From positions 360,001 through 424,000 of the forward strand of contig CM065379.1 in assembly GCA_033060915.1 (NCBI GenBank): a stretch of DNA of 64,000 nucleotides, written 5' to 3'. Positions within the stretch are counted from its first letter, which is position 1, and each line of letters opens with the position of its first letter. The notes under the pieces are model-generated. The model had not been told where the DNA came from, made no database searches, and saw only the letters and a list, made by a program, of their open reading frames with translations. The translations under genes and the position numbers were made by a program. The DNA is from Euryodendron excelsum (taxonomy: Eukaryota > Streptophyta > Magnoliopsida > Ericales > Pentaphylacaceae). Below are positions 1 through 10,505 of the stretch, piece by piece.

Positions 1-330
1 TGTATCTTATTGGTCCTACTCGAACAAAGAGTATAGGAGGTAATAAACATATTTTCATGGCAGTTGATGATTTCTCCAGGTTTACATGAATTGATTTTAT
101 GAGAGAAAAATCTAACACCTTCTCTATGTTCAAAGCTTTATGTTTGAGATTGCAAGTGAAGAAGGGCACAAAAATTGATTGCATTCACAGAATCCGAACT
201 AATCATGCTAGAAATCAATATGAAAAGTATATGAATAAATGTGTCAAAGCAATGAAAAAAATGATACTGACATTGTACAATACCCAAGTCTCTACCAAAT
301 GGTACAAGTAGTCAAAAAATAACAATGTCA
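1..330 (+). pseudogene. Copia integrase core fragment
   Basis: Translation of the first ~300 bases matches the start of the integrase catalytic core of plant Copia polyproteins: a 'LIGPTRTKS' stretch, then 'VDDFSRF', then 'FMREKSNTF' and 'LCLRLQVKKGTKI'. A stop codon (TGA) replaces the usual Trp after 'VDDFSRF', and the match decays after ~residue 65, so the fragment is dead. The left side runs off the window; the right side fades into unrecognised AT-rich DNA. The assignment rests on family motifs; the lineage is not resolved. Confidence 0.7.
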
Positions 331-876
331 TATCGCACATGTAACTGTGCTATCTATACATAAGAGATAAAGGCAATACATAGAAAGATATACAATAAAA
401 CTAAAAATGACATCTACTATGAACAATAGAGTGTTAGATACATGCAATGAAGTGACGTGCTCACACAAATGACATCTAAACTTCACCTCTAATTAGAGCA
501 AGTCATCATTAAAGGTTCAAACGCAAAAAATTTCTTGAATAAATTTGTTTTTAAAGGTGTATCACAAAAAGAAAATCATTATGTACCACAAAGAAAAAAA
601 AATAAAAAATAGAGGTTAAGTCTCTACCACTACTCTTCCCTTCCCCCCCCCCCCCCCCCGAAAAAAAAAAAAAAAAAAAAAAAAAACAAGAATGATGCAT
701 TGTTCCCAATGCATGAAGACAAAGCATGAAATGAAATGAAAGGATAAAAGAATAGGAGCTAGGGTGCCTAAATGCACCCCCCAACTAAAATGAAAACTTA
801 ACTAATAAAACAAAATAAAAGTAAAAAATAAAAACTATCTAAACTACTCTTACTCCTATACAAATTGGAGAGAGGA
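331..876. other. Non-coding stretch with C17/A26 homopolymers
   Basis: I see no gene here. The notable content is a pyrimidine tract ending in 17 C (643-659), one G, then 26 A (661-686). The short open frames across it are low-complexity artefacts. Confidence 0.5.
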
Positions 877-2716
877 TCATCCAATTCCCTTAAGTAAAAA
901 TTTGCTATCATCCTTTAGGTCCACTCTTAAAACTTGTGAAGAGTTCAAACAAGTATAATAATAGATAATTTTAATATCTTTGTTAAACTCAAGGATATAG
1001 TAATGAAGCGCACAAAGGTATAAAGAGTCATGGAAGGTAAAGAGGGTAAAATGATCTTGCACAAAGGTGCTAAGTAAGCTCAAGTTATGAACCGCTTTAT
1101 CTTTCCCTTCCTCTAGTTGTTCGACAACGTGAAAGATATGCGGTTCTAATGTTGGGGCATGAATCTTCAAAGGCTTCGGAATATGAGGACTAAGTGCTAG
1201 AGGTGTAAAAGTATAGGTCTCATGACCCATAAAAATGTTAGGAATGCCCTCTATGCCATTAATATCCTCCTTCCCATGTCAATTTCCAACATCAAAAAGA
1301 AGAACATCATTGCTAAAGGCAATGGTTTTCTCTAGAGGATTCTTGCTCGTAACCTTCATCGGCTCCTCGTTTCTATCATTATCTTCCCCCTCACTCTCTT
1401 TTTACTCGGAAGCCTCAATCATGAGCTTCGCCCTCTCGAGTTTTTCATTCCTATCATGATCTTTAATAAATTTCTCACTTACTGTAGGAGCTTCTTCCCT
1501 AGACTTAAACTCCTGGGGAAGGTTGGTTTAATCAATGATGCCCTCATTCCTAAGGTTAGTGATGGGATGGACTTACTCCTAGTTAAGGGTGGAATAAAGA
1601 TGGGCTTCATTAAAGCTCTCTTGAGTGGTGGTTGTCTCTTGGACATTCAAGGCTTCCCAGAATGAGGTCAATTGACCATTTACGTTGGCTAACAGCTTGT
1701 TGTCAATTTTAGAGACGCTAGTTGGAAATCTTCCCCAAAAGAATCATTGGATGGAGATGGATATACAATATGCTCATGGTAGTGATAACTTTGTGGTGAT
1801 TCATGATAATGATCAAAGGGTTCTTAGTAGGATTGAGGTGAGACTAGATAATGATGGGATAAAGTGTCCTCATACCCCCTAGTAAGGTCAAATTGGTTAC
1901 ACCAACCCAGACTAGGAGTTGGTATAAAAGGCTCCCTTTGGCCATTAGCGTGAATGCAATCTCTAAGAGACCGGTAACATCATTCTTGGTCTCTAATCTT
2001 ACTAGCTTGAATGTGGTCTCTAAGAGACCTACAAGGAGGTGCTTCCACACCACCGTAACCATGAATGCTTCCATTACCACCATTCTCAACCCATTGAAAA
2101 AAGTATTACATTGTGCCTATATCAATGTGTAGAGATGATGTATGAGAAAATGAGTTACCAAGTATAGTGGAATGGCTATTGGGATTCATTCTTGAATGCC
2201 TAACAGTTGAGACACGAATACAAAACAAAAAATTATGCAATGCATAAACAAATTGGCAATCCACGCCTCAACAAGTCAATTCACAATCCACAATTACCAA
2301 TTTCCTTCCAAACCCTCCAACCTCCACATAAAAAGTTTCACCAATTCAAGCGATTTCAATTTTAATCCAACAGAGCCTCCAATCTCCTTATGCAAAGATA
2401 ATACCATCGATAAGTAAGTAAAGCACACTAGCCTATCCACCAATCTCTAAGCCTCCAATTGGTTCCTAACAAGTCAATTCAATAACAATAAAATAAAATA
2501 AAATAAAATAAGGTACTTCAAACAAAACAAAACTAAAAACAGAAAGACCAAAATCTAGCATGGTATTCACATAAAGGGTGAAACAAAGTTACTCATGGCT
2601 TTAGCCAAAGATTACTTCGTTGTAGTAGATTTGATGGAGATCGAACCCACCATCATTTTTCAACCCAAAATTCTTTTAGTGTTTGCCTCGTGCCTTTGGT
2701 CCCCGACAAGGATGCC
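877..2716 (-). pseudogene. Degraded Gypsy (Athila-like) gag/leader region
   Basis: On the minus strand this region has broken open frames, including an uninterrupted 117-codon piece at 877-1230. Near 1690 there is a segment resembling the gag linker of Athila-type elements: a stretch about 'NGQLTSFWEALNVQETTTQESF' preceded by repeated Leu/Asn. It lies directly downstream (minus strand) of a primer-site-like sequence at 2701-2720, as gag does in these elements. No protease, reverse transcriptase or integrase motif remains. The family call is an inference from position and weak similarity; the open frames themselves were not recognised. Confidence 0.4.
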
Positions 2717-2720
2717 AAAA
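2701..2720 (-). promoter_or_regulatory. Primer-binding-site-like sequence of a minus-strand Gypsy element
   Basis: Read on the minus strand, this resembles the plant Gypsy consensus 'TTTGGCGCCGTTGCCGGGGA' with a few substitutions (TTTTGGCATCCTTGTCGGGG). It abuts a putative LTR end (TCA on the minus strand), the expected order for an Athila-type element. Confidence 0.5.
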
Positions 2721-2722
2721 CT

Positions 2723-3956
2723 TGAATCACTCCTTAAGATGTTGTATGATAAGCTCCCGCAAGAGAACGACTGTTGCAATTAAAGTATAAATCCAATGAG
2801 TACCAGAGTCGATTTTCTTGAGGACCAAGCCAAATACAAGCTATTAATACATAGAGAATACTAACCTAACTTGAATTGAATTATAACTAAGTAAATTGAA
2901 TCTAAGTAAAAGAAACAAAAAATATGATTGATGTTGGAAGAGAAGTTGTTTGACTACTAATGAAAAACAATTGAAAACAATTAATAACTAAGCAAGTAAT
3001 TGAAATATAGATTTAGAGAAAATTAAAAAGGGGTTTAGATACATTTGATCCAATCTACCAAGTTCAATAACTATTTGAATGGAAGATTTGTTAACTCAAA
3101 TCAAGGATCTCTTCATGGATCCTTGATTCAGAAGTTTTAAACCATTAAATCTTGAATTCACACTTAATTGAGATTAGAATTGTTGTCCATTATTAGAACC
3201 ATAGATTCAAACCTTAGATTTGTGCAATTCTTATACCAATTGAAGAATTGTTTATAGGAGTTACCAAATTGTGTTATGAATCTAAGTTTTCTTATAGATC
3301 CAAACTCAATTAAGATGAATTAGAGAAATCATAAGATAGATCATTAAAATCTAGTTGCCACTATTAAAATCCTTGAAGATCCTTGGTAGATCTTCACAAT
3401 TGCATCCAAATAGAAGATTAGCTACTACAATTCATGGCAAAAAGCATAGAGAAATGTAAATCTTGCATTGAATTGAGAAGAAACTAGTGTTTGGTTATAA
3501 GAAAAATGAAGGAAAGCTAAGGAAAATGCAAGAAAATAAAGTTTCTATCTCTATACTACTTCTAAATACCATGAATCTAAGCTAGAAAATGAAGAACTAT
3601 GAAAAGATATGAGAAGCTCTCGTGAAAAATAGCCAAAATAGCCTTTTATAGTTGATACAAAAACAGGGATCCGTCAAAAGAGCGCAGATCGAGCGCTCGA
3701 CTAATGCTCCTGATTCACTCGATGAAATCAGCTCTCTAAAGTTAGCGCTCTTGAATCAAACGGTTAAAGTGGCTTGCAGAATCTAGTGATCAATGCATTT
3801 TTTTTTTATGTCCGAGCGTTAAGTGATCACTCGGTGATGCACTTTTTGGCCATTTCTTCTATAATTAAGCTTCATTCCCTACAATTAGATTAAACAAACA
3901 TGTTTAGAGGAATTTAAGGATAAAATACTAATCTAATACTTATAGTAGGGCTAACA
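2723..3956 (-). mobile_element. Putative 5' LTR of the minus-strand Gypsy remnant
   Basis: This interval begins TGAATC and ends GGGCTAACA on the plus strand, so on the minus strand it reads TGTTAGCCC to GTGATTCA, a TG...CA LTR of 1234 bp. It sits immediately outside the primer-site-like sequence. It is AT-rich and non-coding. No second copy is visible, so the outer boundary is tentative. Confidence 0.4.
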
Positions 3957-4160
3957 ATCCACTAAATAGGGAATTGAGATTACACTTTTGGAGTGCAATC
4001 ATTCTACAAGTATGTAAGTTAGGAGCTCTTATTGAGGATTTCTACTAAAATCCTATAGTACTTGATAAGCAGGATCAGCAGAAGACCTAATAACATGCTG
4101 CCTTTAAGAAGAATGAACCCTGCGTACAACCTAACTCTCCAGCAATGATGTCAAAAACTT
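3957..4160. other. Gap between two Gypsy remnants, with a second primer-site-like sequence
   Basis: About 200 bases without a gene. Near 4137-4160 the minus strand reads like a second, more decayed Gypsy primer-site junction (TTTTTGACATCATTGCTGG, then GAGTTAGG). This suggests a second related remnant whose LTR begins near 4161. Confidence 0.35.
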
Positions 4161-5323
4161 TGACTCGCTTTAACTATTATTAAAGCCTATCCAATTTTAC
4201 GGAGGCAATGTAGCTTTAATATTAGGCGAGTTCTAAGGTCATATCTATAGGGACTTTGAAAACAGCGTTTATAGTGAAATTTCACAATAGGGGAAGATAA
4301 TTCTAGAGAAAACAACTTCAAAGAATGAAAATAAAATAAAATTTGATTTGATTTGGGTTTGAAATTGCTAGTTTAAAAAGAAATTTTGATTTTAAAAAGT
4401 CTTGTCAATAAATGATCTAATTGTTTGGGTGAATTGAAAATTCTTCAAAGCATTGCTTATGTTAATTCAATGCTATCGATCATGGCATTGAATCAGAGGA
4501 TTTGACAAAGAATTCCAAATTTAAATTTATGAGATTAAATTATAAATGATCAAATCTAAGTGTTCATATTAGAGATTTAACAATTCTCATACCAAATCGA
4601 AGTTGTGCATGAGAATTCAAAAATATAATCATCAACACTTGAGTTTTAAGAAATCTAATATGAAGTAGCACATATTTATACACTCAAAATATGAACATTA
4701 AGGCATAATTGAATACATTGATGAAATCACTAATTTCTCAAACAATCTTCACATTTCTTGCCAAGGATGGTGCTTAAGCTACTCATCATCATCATAAAAA
4801 ACACAACTGAATGCGTAAACTACTCTATCTAATTTAACTTAGTTCTAATGACGTTTGTAGATTGAGAATTAGGGATCTTAATTAACTGAAACGTGCGCCG
4901 TATGAACGAGTAGGCAAAATAAAGTTTGTCAACTCTCTTGAGTGTCCGGATGATAAGACCTTTTTTAAATTTCTCCTTCTCTAAATCACTTCCCCTTTTT
5001 GCACTTTTAGGCTCCTTTATGCGTCAAAATCCTACATAATACACAAAAGCCTTATTAAGAATAAAGATAAACTAATCAAGGCTATTTATAACTATTTTAT
5101 CTCTAAATAAAACACAAGTTTGGAGACTTTGATTACGCTATCGTGAAGATAGCATCCAGAACGTGTCTTAGCTGCATCAATTTCAGTACTTTTCATGTTA
5201 GAATTTCTTGACTTTTGTTTCAACCAGTATTTTCTGTAACACTTTTCTCACCCAAATTATGAACTCCAACGTTCAGACTATTTTATCCAAACATAGAAAT
5301 AAGAGGAAGAGTAATGAGCAATG
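4161..5323 (-). mobile_element. Second Athila-like LTR remnant, merging into duplicated block copy A
   Basis: From 4161 (TGACTC) rightward lies AT-rich non-coding DNA next to a primer-site-like sequence, as expected of a minus-strand LTR. The part from 4819 on is repeated at 17096 onward. The LTR assignment is tentative because no matching TG...CA partner is seen. Confidence 0.3.
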
Positions 5324-5350
5324 CTGGTTGTTAGAATGATGAAGACATAT

Positions 5351-5386
<36 letters not shown>

Positions 5387-5570
5387 ACGATGAAGAAAGA
5401 GACATAAAGAGAAAGACAGAGAGGAAAAGATTAACTTGTAGGAAGAGTAATGAGTAATGCTGGTTGTTAGAATGATGAAGACATATAAAAAATATATATA
5501 TATATATATTGTTGAAGATGAAGAAAGAGACATAGAGAGAAAGACAGAGAGGAAAAGATTAACTTGTATG
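5305..5570. repeat. Tandem duplication of the host/LTR junction (136-bp unit)
   Basis: The unit starting GGAAGAGTAATGAG at 5305 recurs at 5441. Each unit holds host flank, the CTGGT target site, and the first ~110 bases of the LTR with its AT microsatellite. The duplication therefore arose after the Copia element inserted, and makes the left LTR look longer. Confidence 0.85.
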
Positions 5571-5684
5571 TATGAAAGCCGTAACTTTACAATGAATAAA
5601 AACAACATTATATATAAGCTAGCCCTAAAAAGAGGGAAAAAGACTGAACTACCCTCAGGTCATATACACATATATACATCAACA
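5465..5684 (-). repeat. 3' LTR of the 5.3-kb Copia element
   Basis: TGTTAGAATGATGAAG...TACATCAACA, 220 bp, matching 9715-9960 apart from microsatellite length and scattered substitutions. A duplicated start lies at 5329. On the plus strand it is followed directly by the polypurine-tract complement GCCCCCCTCAAACTCAAG. Confidence 0.9.
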
Positions 5685-5697
5685 GCCCCCCTCAAAC

Positions 5698-6135
5698 TCA
5701 AGGAGGTTTAGCAGAGACCAACTTGAGTTTGGTGACGAGAGCATCAAACCGATCAGGCCGAAAAGATTTGGTGAAGATATCAGCAGTTTGGTCAGTAAAA
5801 GAAATAGGAAGAAGAGAGACCGTACCACGAACCACATGCTGGCAAATGAAGTGACAGTCAATCTCAATATGCTTAGTACGATCATGAAAGACATCATTGT
5901 AAGCAATCAGTATGGCATTGCGATTGTCACAATGAAGCACAGTAGCCCCAGAGTGTTGGACGCCCATGTCCTGAAGGAGCCATCGAAGCCAGAGGAGTTC
6001 CTGTGTAGCGTCAGCAAGAGCACGGTACTCAGCCTCAGTGCTAGAGCGAGCAACAAGGGTCTGCTTCTTACTACGCCAAGAGATAAGAGAGTCGCCTAGA
6101 AAGAAGCAGAAGCCGGTGATAGAACGTCGATCCAT
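5698..6135 (-). pseudogene. Copia RNase H domain
   Basis: 145 codons of the C-terminal RNase H of a Copia polyprotein. Visible motifs are 'SITGFCFFLGDSLISW', 'STEAEYRALA', 'HCDNRNAI', 'RTKHIEIDCHF' and 'ADIFTKS'. The conserved acidic residues (Glu of EAEY, Asp of CDN) are present. The frame ends 15 bases from the LTR, the normal place. It would be the tail of one polyprotein with the RT segment at 6187-6648, but that link is interrupted. Confidence 0.88.
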
Positions 6136-6186
6136 AGGATCTTCGGTCCAATCAGCATCAGAGTAGGCATGGAGCTGAAGAGAGGA

Positions 6187-7160
6187 CTAACTGGAAAAAT
6201 GTAAACCATGGAAAAGGGTGCCCTTGACATACCGGAGGATGCGAAGAACAGCAGCATAGTAAGTGGAGCGAGGTGCAGATATGAACTGGCTGACAAGATG
6301 AACAACATAAGTAATGCCAGGGCGAGTAATAGTAAGATAAAAAAGACTGCCGACGAGTTGTCTATATAGTGTAGCATTAGATAGTGGTTCACCATCAAGA
6401 GAAGTAAGACGAACATTAGGTTCTAGAGGAGTAGAAGCAGTCTTATTATCTGAAAGCCCAGCACGGGTAAGAAGATTTGAGGCATACTTAGCTTGAGTAA
6501 GAGAATATCTAGTAGGGTCAGATGAAACCTCAAGACCAAGGAAGTAGCTCAAGGGACCAAGGTCTTTCATCTCAAAGTGATGGTGAAGAAAGTCCTTAAG
6601 CACAGAGATATCATGAGCATCATCATCGGTAAGAATCATATCATCCACATAGAGAAGAAGAAGAGCAATCCCATGGGAGGACTGACGAATAAAAAGAGCA
6701 AAGTCATAGGCACTAGCACAGAAGCCAAGATCACTAATGGTAGAACTAAACTTGGCATACCAAGCTCGTGGCGCTTGCTTAAGACCATAGAGAGCACGAC
6801 GAAGCCGGCATACCTTATTGGAAGAGGCTGAGAGACCATGAAGGGGCTACATATAGACTTCCTCAGTGAGATCACCATTGAGAAAGGCATTCTTAATATC
6901 CATCTGATACAAAGGCCAACTGCGAACAACAGCAACAGCAAGAAGACTCCTAACAGAGGTAAGTTTGGTAACAGGAGCGAAGGTCTCCTCATAGTCAATA
7001 CCATACTCCTAAGTAAAGCCCTTAGTAACCAGACGGGCTTTGTAGTGCTCCACAGTACCATCAGATCGAGTCTTGATCTTATAAACCTAGCGACACCCAA
7101 TAACAGATTTGCCAGAAGGAAGATCAACAAGATCCCAAGTGTGAGAAAAATCATAGTAGG
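6187..7160 (-). pseudogene. Copia reverse transcriptase domain
   Basis: Across several frame pieces the minus strand encodes Copia reverse transcriptase: 'ARLVTKGFT', '[12 protein letters not shown]', 'ALYGLKQAPRAWY', the catalytic 'LLYVDDMIL' near 6640, 'FEMKDLGPLSYFLGLEV', then 'GSLFYLTITRPGI'. Stop codons replace tryptophan or glutamine codons at several places (for example after 'VIGCR' and 'GFT'), typical of old inactivated copies. Confidence 0.88.
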
Positions 7161-7370
7161 TTTGTTGTAATTGGGATCGATTCTTCAAGAGGTAAAGCCA
7201 AGTATAACGACAAAAATCATCCACAAATATAACAAAATACTAAGAACCTCCCATAGTAGAAGTGGGAGAAGGCCCCCAAATATCAGAATGAACTAAATCA
7301 AAAAGAGCAGAAGAAACAAAAGTACTTTTATTAAAGGATAAAACAGGTTGTTTGGCAAGCTGACAAGACT
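7161..7370 (-). pseudogene. Truncated Copia integrase, joined directly to RT
   Basis: The zinc-binding end and start of the integrase core are present ('CQLAKQPVLSF', 'LVHSDIWGPSPTST', 'YFVIFVDDFCRYTWLYLLKNRSQ'). About 20 residues later the sequence reads straight into the pre-RT segment ('TWDLVDLPSGKSVIGC'). The rest of the core, including the later catalytic Asp/Glu, and the integrase C-terminus are gone. I read this as an internal deletion near 7165. Confidence 0.8.
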
Positions 7371-7923
7371 AACAGTAAAGGTGTTCATTAGGAACAGGAC
7401 CTAAGACACCTTGAGACACAAGAAAACATAACCGACCTAATGACACATGACCTAAACAAGAATGCCAAATCCCGAAAGATGGTGACGAAGTAGATGCAGA
7501 AGTGGTGGCAACAGTGGAGAGAGGAAGGTGAAGATGCATAAGCTGGAACAGTCGACCATGTCTACGGCTTATCCCAAGAGTTTGACCCATCTGCGGATCC
7601 TGCACAACACAACCAGCAGAGGAGAAAAGAACAGTAAGGCCAAGATCACATAGTTGGCCAATAGAAATAAGATTAAGAGCGAGTTTAGGAATATAGTAAG
7701 TATGGGGAAGGGACAGAATAGAGGTAGAGACATGTCCAACATGATCAACTGTCATAGAAGAGCCATTAGCAATATAGATAACAGGAAATGAAGACTCAGA
7801 AGATTTAGAAGAGAAGATAGATAAATCAGAGGTCATGTGATTACTATATCCAGAGTCAAAATACCATGAGGATATACCTGAAGGGGCAGACGAGGTAGGA
7901 GAGGGTTGACTAGAAGCAGACAT
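7369..7923 (-). pseudogene. Copia protease and pre-integrase segment
   Basis: 184 codons. The protease active-site region reads 'WYFDSGYSNHMT', where family members usually have DSGASNHMT. It is followed by 'YIPKLALNLISIGQL', and the pre-integrase motif 'WHSCLGHVSLGRL' near residue 155. The aspartate of DSG is kept. The frame stops after 'NEHLYC', where integrase continues after a stop codon. Confidence 0.85.
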
Positions 7924-7929
7924 AATTTG

Positions 7930-8919
7930 CTAAATGAAGGGAGGAAGATCACTGACATCAATCAGCGTAAGAGAGGCAGAAGCAGTAGAAGAAACCTCAG
8001 CAGTAGCGGCAGTGGAATGAGGAAGAGTATCTTGGCGGGTAGGATTCTTGGGACAGTCAGATCGATAATGGCCAAGACCGCGCTTTCGGCAATACTTGTA
8101 AACCCGAACAGGACAGGTAAGCAAGCGATGATCAGCAGTATGACAGAAAGTACATGTATCATGTCGAGAAACTGAACCAGAGGACTAACCACCAGAGGTT
8201 GAAGAACCACAAAAACCACCAGAGGAGCCACGAGCTCGAGAACTAGGAGCAGCAAGCGCGGTGGTCACATGAGAAGTCGGAACAAGGCCAAGACGAGTCT
8301 CCTCAGACAAGAGCTTAGAGATAGTTTGCTCTAGTGTATGAAGAGGAATGTGATGAAGAAGAGAAGCTTGAACTGGCTCGTATACATCAGAAAGGCTCAT
8401 AAGAAACAGAATCAAACGTTGTTGATTGCAATAGGTGGCAAGCAGAGCGACATCAACATCATCGACCCACTAAGGCTCGAACAGAGTCAACTGGTCCTAT
8501 ATAGAATAAATTCGAGGCAAGAAGGCACTGATAGACTTTCCAGGGTCCTATCTTAGTCGACATAGGGAAGTCAAAAACTGATACTGATAAGCTAGATTAG
8601 CAGTAGTATATCTGGTAGCCAGAAAGTCCCAGATAGCATGAGCAGTATCAAATCTCCCAAACTATAAGCTAATGGAGGGAATAGAAGTATTGCAAAACCA
8701 CGTGATAATTTGATGATTCCTGCTATCCCACTCTTTAAGACGCTTAGTATACTCAGCAGTTGTTTCAGTAGCACTCTTAACTGGTGACTCAATATCTCCA
8801 ATGACATAATGCCAAAGTTTTCTTCCCTTGAGGAAACTAGACATCGCCTGAGACCATGGTCTATAATTGGGACCCTCTAGAGTAACAACAATAGGTCTGA
8901 AAACCTTAGATCGATCCAT
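7930..8919 (-). pseudogene. Copia gag (nucleocapsid and matrix-like part)
   Basis: Gag begins at the ATG complement 8917-8919 ('MDRSKVFRPIVVTLEGPNY'). 'WSQAMSSFLKGRKLWHYV' follows, the signature of the short plant Copia gag domain. Further down is a zinc-knuckle-like 'YKYCRKRGLGHYRSDCP' in which the first Cys of the usual CCHC is Tyr. Several frame breaks lie between 8662 and 8185. Confidence 0.82.
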
Positions 8920-8949
8920 AGTGAACAACCAGAAGCAGAAACATTCCAA

Positions 8950-9702
8950 CTAGTAGAAAAGAGTGCAAAAAATAATAGCTACAGCAGTAACAGAGCTGAA
9001 ATAGCCAAAACTAGATGCAGAAACAAAGTCAGAAGGCCCAAATTACCCTAGGACCACTGTGAACCGGACCAAAACAGCCAAGAAAAGCAGTGAACCGGCC
9101 AGAAAAGTGACTAATATGATCAAAACAGTAAATTCAGTATAGAATTTGGCAAAACCAAGGTCAAAAACAGATTCAGAAGGCCGAAATTATCTAGGAATCG
9201 ATTTAATCTAGACCAAACGTAGCAAAAAAAAAAAGTGAACCAGGCAAAATAATCTAAAAGACAGACCTGAACCAGTTCAAATGAGCCCAGTTGAACCACA
9301 GCCTGACGCGGGCCCTGATGGTGACGTGGCAGGTGACGTGGCGGATGACGTCAGTAGGATGATGCACAGAGGACGTCACTGGTTGCGAGTGGTGGGCGCG
9401 TGTGGAGGCGCGTGAGCGTTGGCCGACGCTCCTGTGGCATGTGCAAGCGCGTGGCAGGTTTGCTGAGAGTGGATCTTACGCGCCGCCCTTTGATCGGCGC
9501 GTGCAGTGGTTTCTGTGTTGGATTTTGATGAATCTGGGAAGAGAATTTTTTGGGAAATCAGATGGTGGTTTTGAAATTGAGTTTTGAGAACTTTTAGTGT
9601 TCGATACTCACAGAAATAGATTGAAATTGGACAGAAATTGAAGAGAAATCAGTGAAACAGACTCAGGAAACAAAAAAAGAAACTCAGAGATAGTCAACCA
9701 TG
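8950..9702 (-). promoter_or_regulatory. Copia 5' leader with a cluster of ACGT-core motifs
   Basis: Untranslated leader between primer site and gag. Its outer half is GC-rich, unlike the rest of the element. At 9321-9380 it holds closely spaced ACGT-core elements (GTGACGTGGC twice, ATGACGTCAG, GGACGTCACT), the type of site bound by plant bZIP factors. Function is inferred only from motif content. Confidence 0.5.
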
Positions 9703-9714
9703 GCTCTGATACCA
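9703..9714 (-). promoter_or_regulatory. tRNA-Met primer-binding site
   Basis: The minus strand reads TGGTATCAGAGC directly after the LTR end, the canonical plant Copia initiator-tRNA-Met primer site. Confidence 0.93.
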
Positions 9715-9769
9715 TGTTAGAATGATAAAGACATATATAATATATATATATATATTGTTGAAGATGAAG

Positions 9770-9831
<62 letters not shown>

Positions 9832-9960
9832 AGATTAACTTGTATATATGAAAGTCGTAACTTTACAATGAATAGAAACAACATTATATATAGGGTAGCC
9901 TTAAAAAGAGGAAAAAAAACTAAACTACTCCCAGGTCATATACACATATATACATCAACA
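9715..9960 (-). repeat. 5' LTR of the 5.3-kb Copia element
   Basis: TGTTAGAATGATAAAG...TACATCAACA, 246 bp. It differs from the left LTR mainly by a long GA microsatellite (about 9775-9822) and scattered substitutions. Confidence 0.92.
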
Positions 9961-10438
9961 CTGGTAAAAGTTGATTCTCTTTTATGACTGATTAGTGGAC
10001 AAGTTAATGCAAGGTATAAATAGAAGATATCATTTCAGTTCTATCACTGTCTTTCACAGGCATCTTTATCTTGCTTTGCTTCTAAGGTTTGGCTTATTGT
10101 GCAAATTAAAGGACTATGATTGCCATTTTCATACACCTTCTACCCTCTATGCTATCCGACTAAACACTTTTGGTCCCAAGCATTTCATAAAGCTGATTGC
10201 AAGTGCTGTCTATCTAATTTTCGATTATGAGTTTTCCTACATGGGACCCCTTGTGAACAGTACAATAATAATGCATTCAATCGTGTTTTTGTGAGGATGA
10301 TGAGTCAATGTCAGTCAGTGCCAACTGAAACATTAAGTGAACTAGGACTAAGCTTCTCGTATGTACGAGAGAATTGCATTAACATGTATAAATACATGAA
10401 TCTAGTTCGCTCAGCATGTAAGAATATGTATATGGAGA

Positions 10439-10440
<2 letters not shown>

Positions 10441-10502
<62 letters not shown>
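10441..10502. repeat. GA microsatellite
   Basis: About 30 GA repeats in copy A. The equivalent site in copy B (about 18137-18160) has only about 11, so it expanded or shrank after duplication. Confidence 0.95.

Positions 10503-10505
<3 letters not shown>

Larger units (their letters stand above)
5329..9960 (-). mobile_element. Copia LTR retrotransposon, internally deleted, with target-site duplication
   Basis: The element is bounded by TGTTAGAATG (left) and CATCAACA (right), flanked by the direct repeat CTGGT (5324-5328 and 9961-9965). It is inserted into duplicated block copy A, whose empty counterpart is near 17646. Orientation is minus: tRNA-Met primer site at 9703-9714 and polypurine tract at 5685-5700. 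Gag, protease, part of integrase, reverse transcriptase and RNase H are recognisable but broken by stops. The C-terminal half of integrase is missing, so it cannot move on its own. Confidence 0.93.

Noticed and set aside
2595..2783. 62-codon plus-strand frame near the Gypsy primer site
   Set aside because: Antisense to the primer site/leader; no homologue.
9995..10294. 99-codon frame as a real gene
   Set aside because: Partly kept in copy B but with frame changes, no domain, and low-complexity neighbours; left as an observation.
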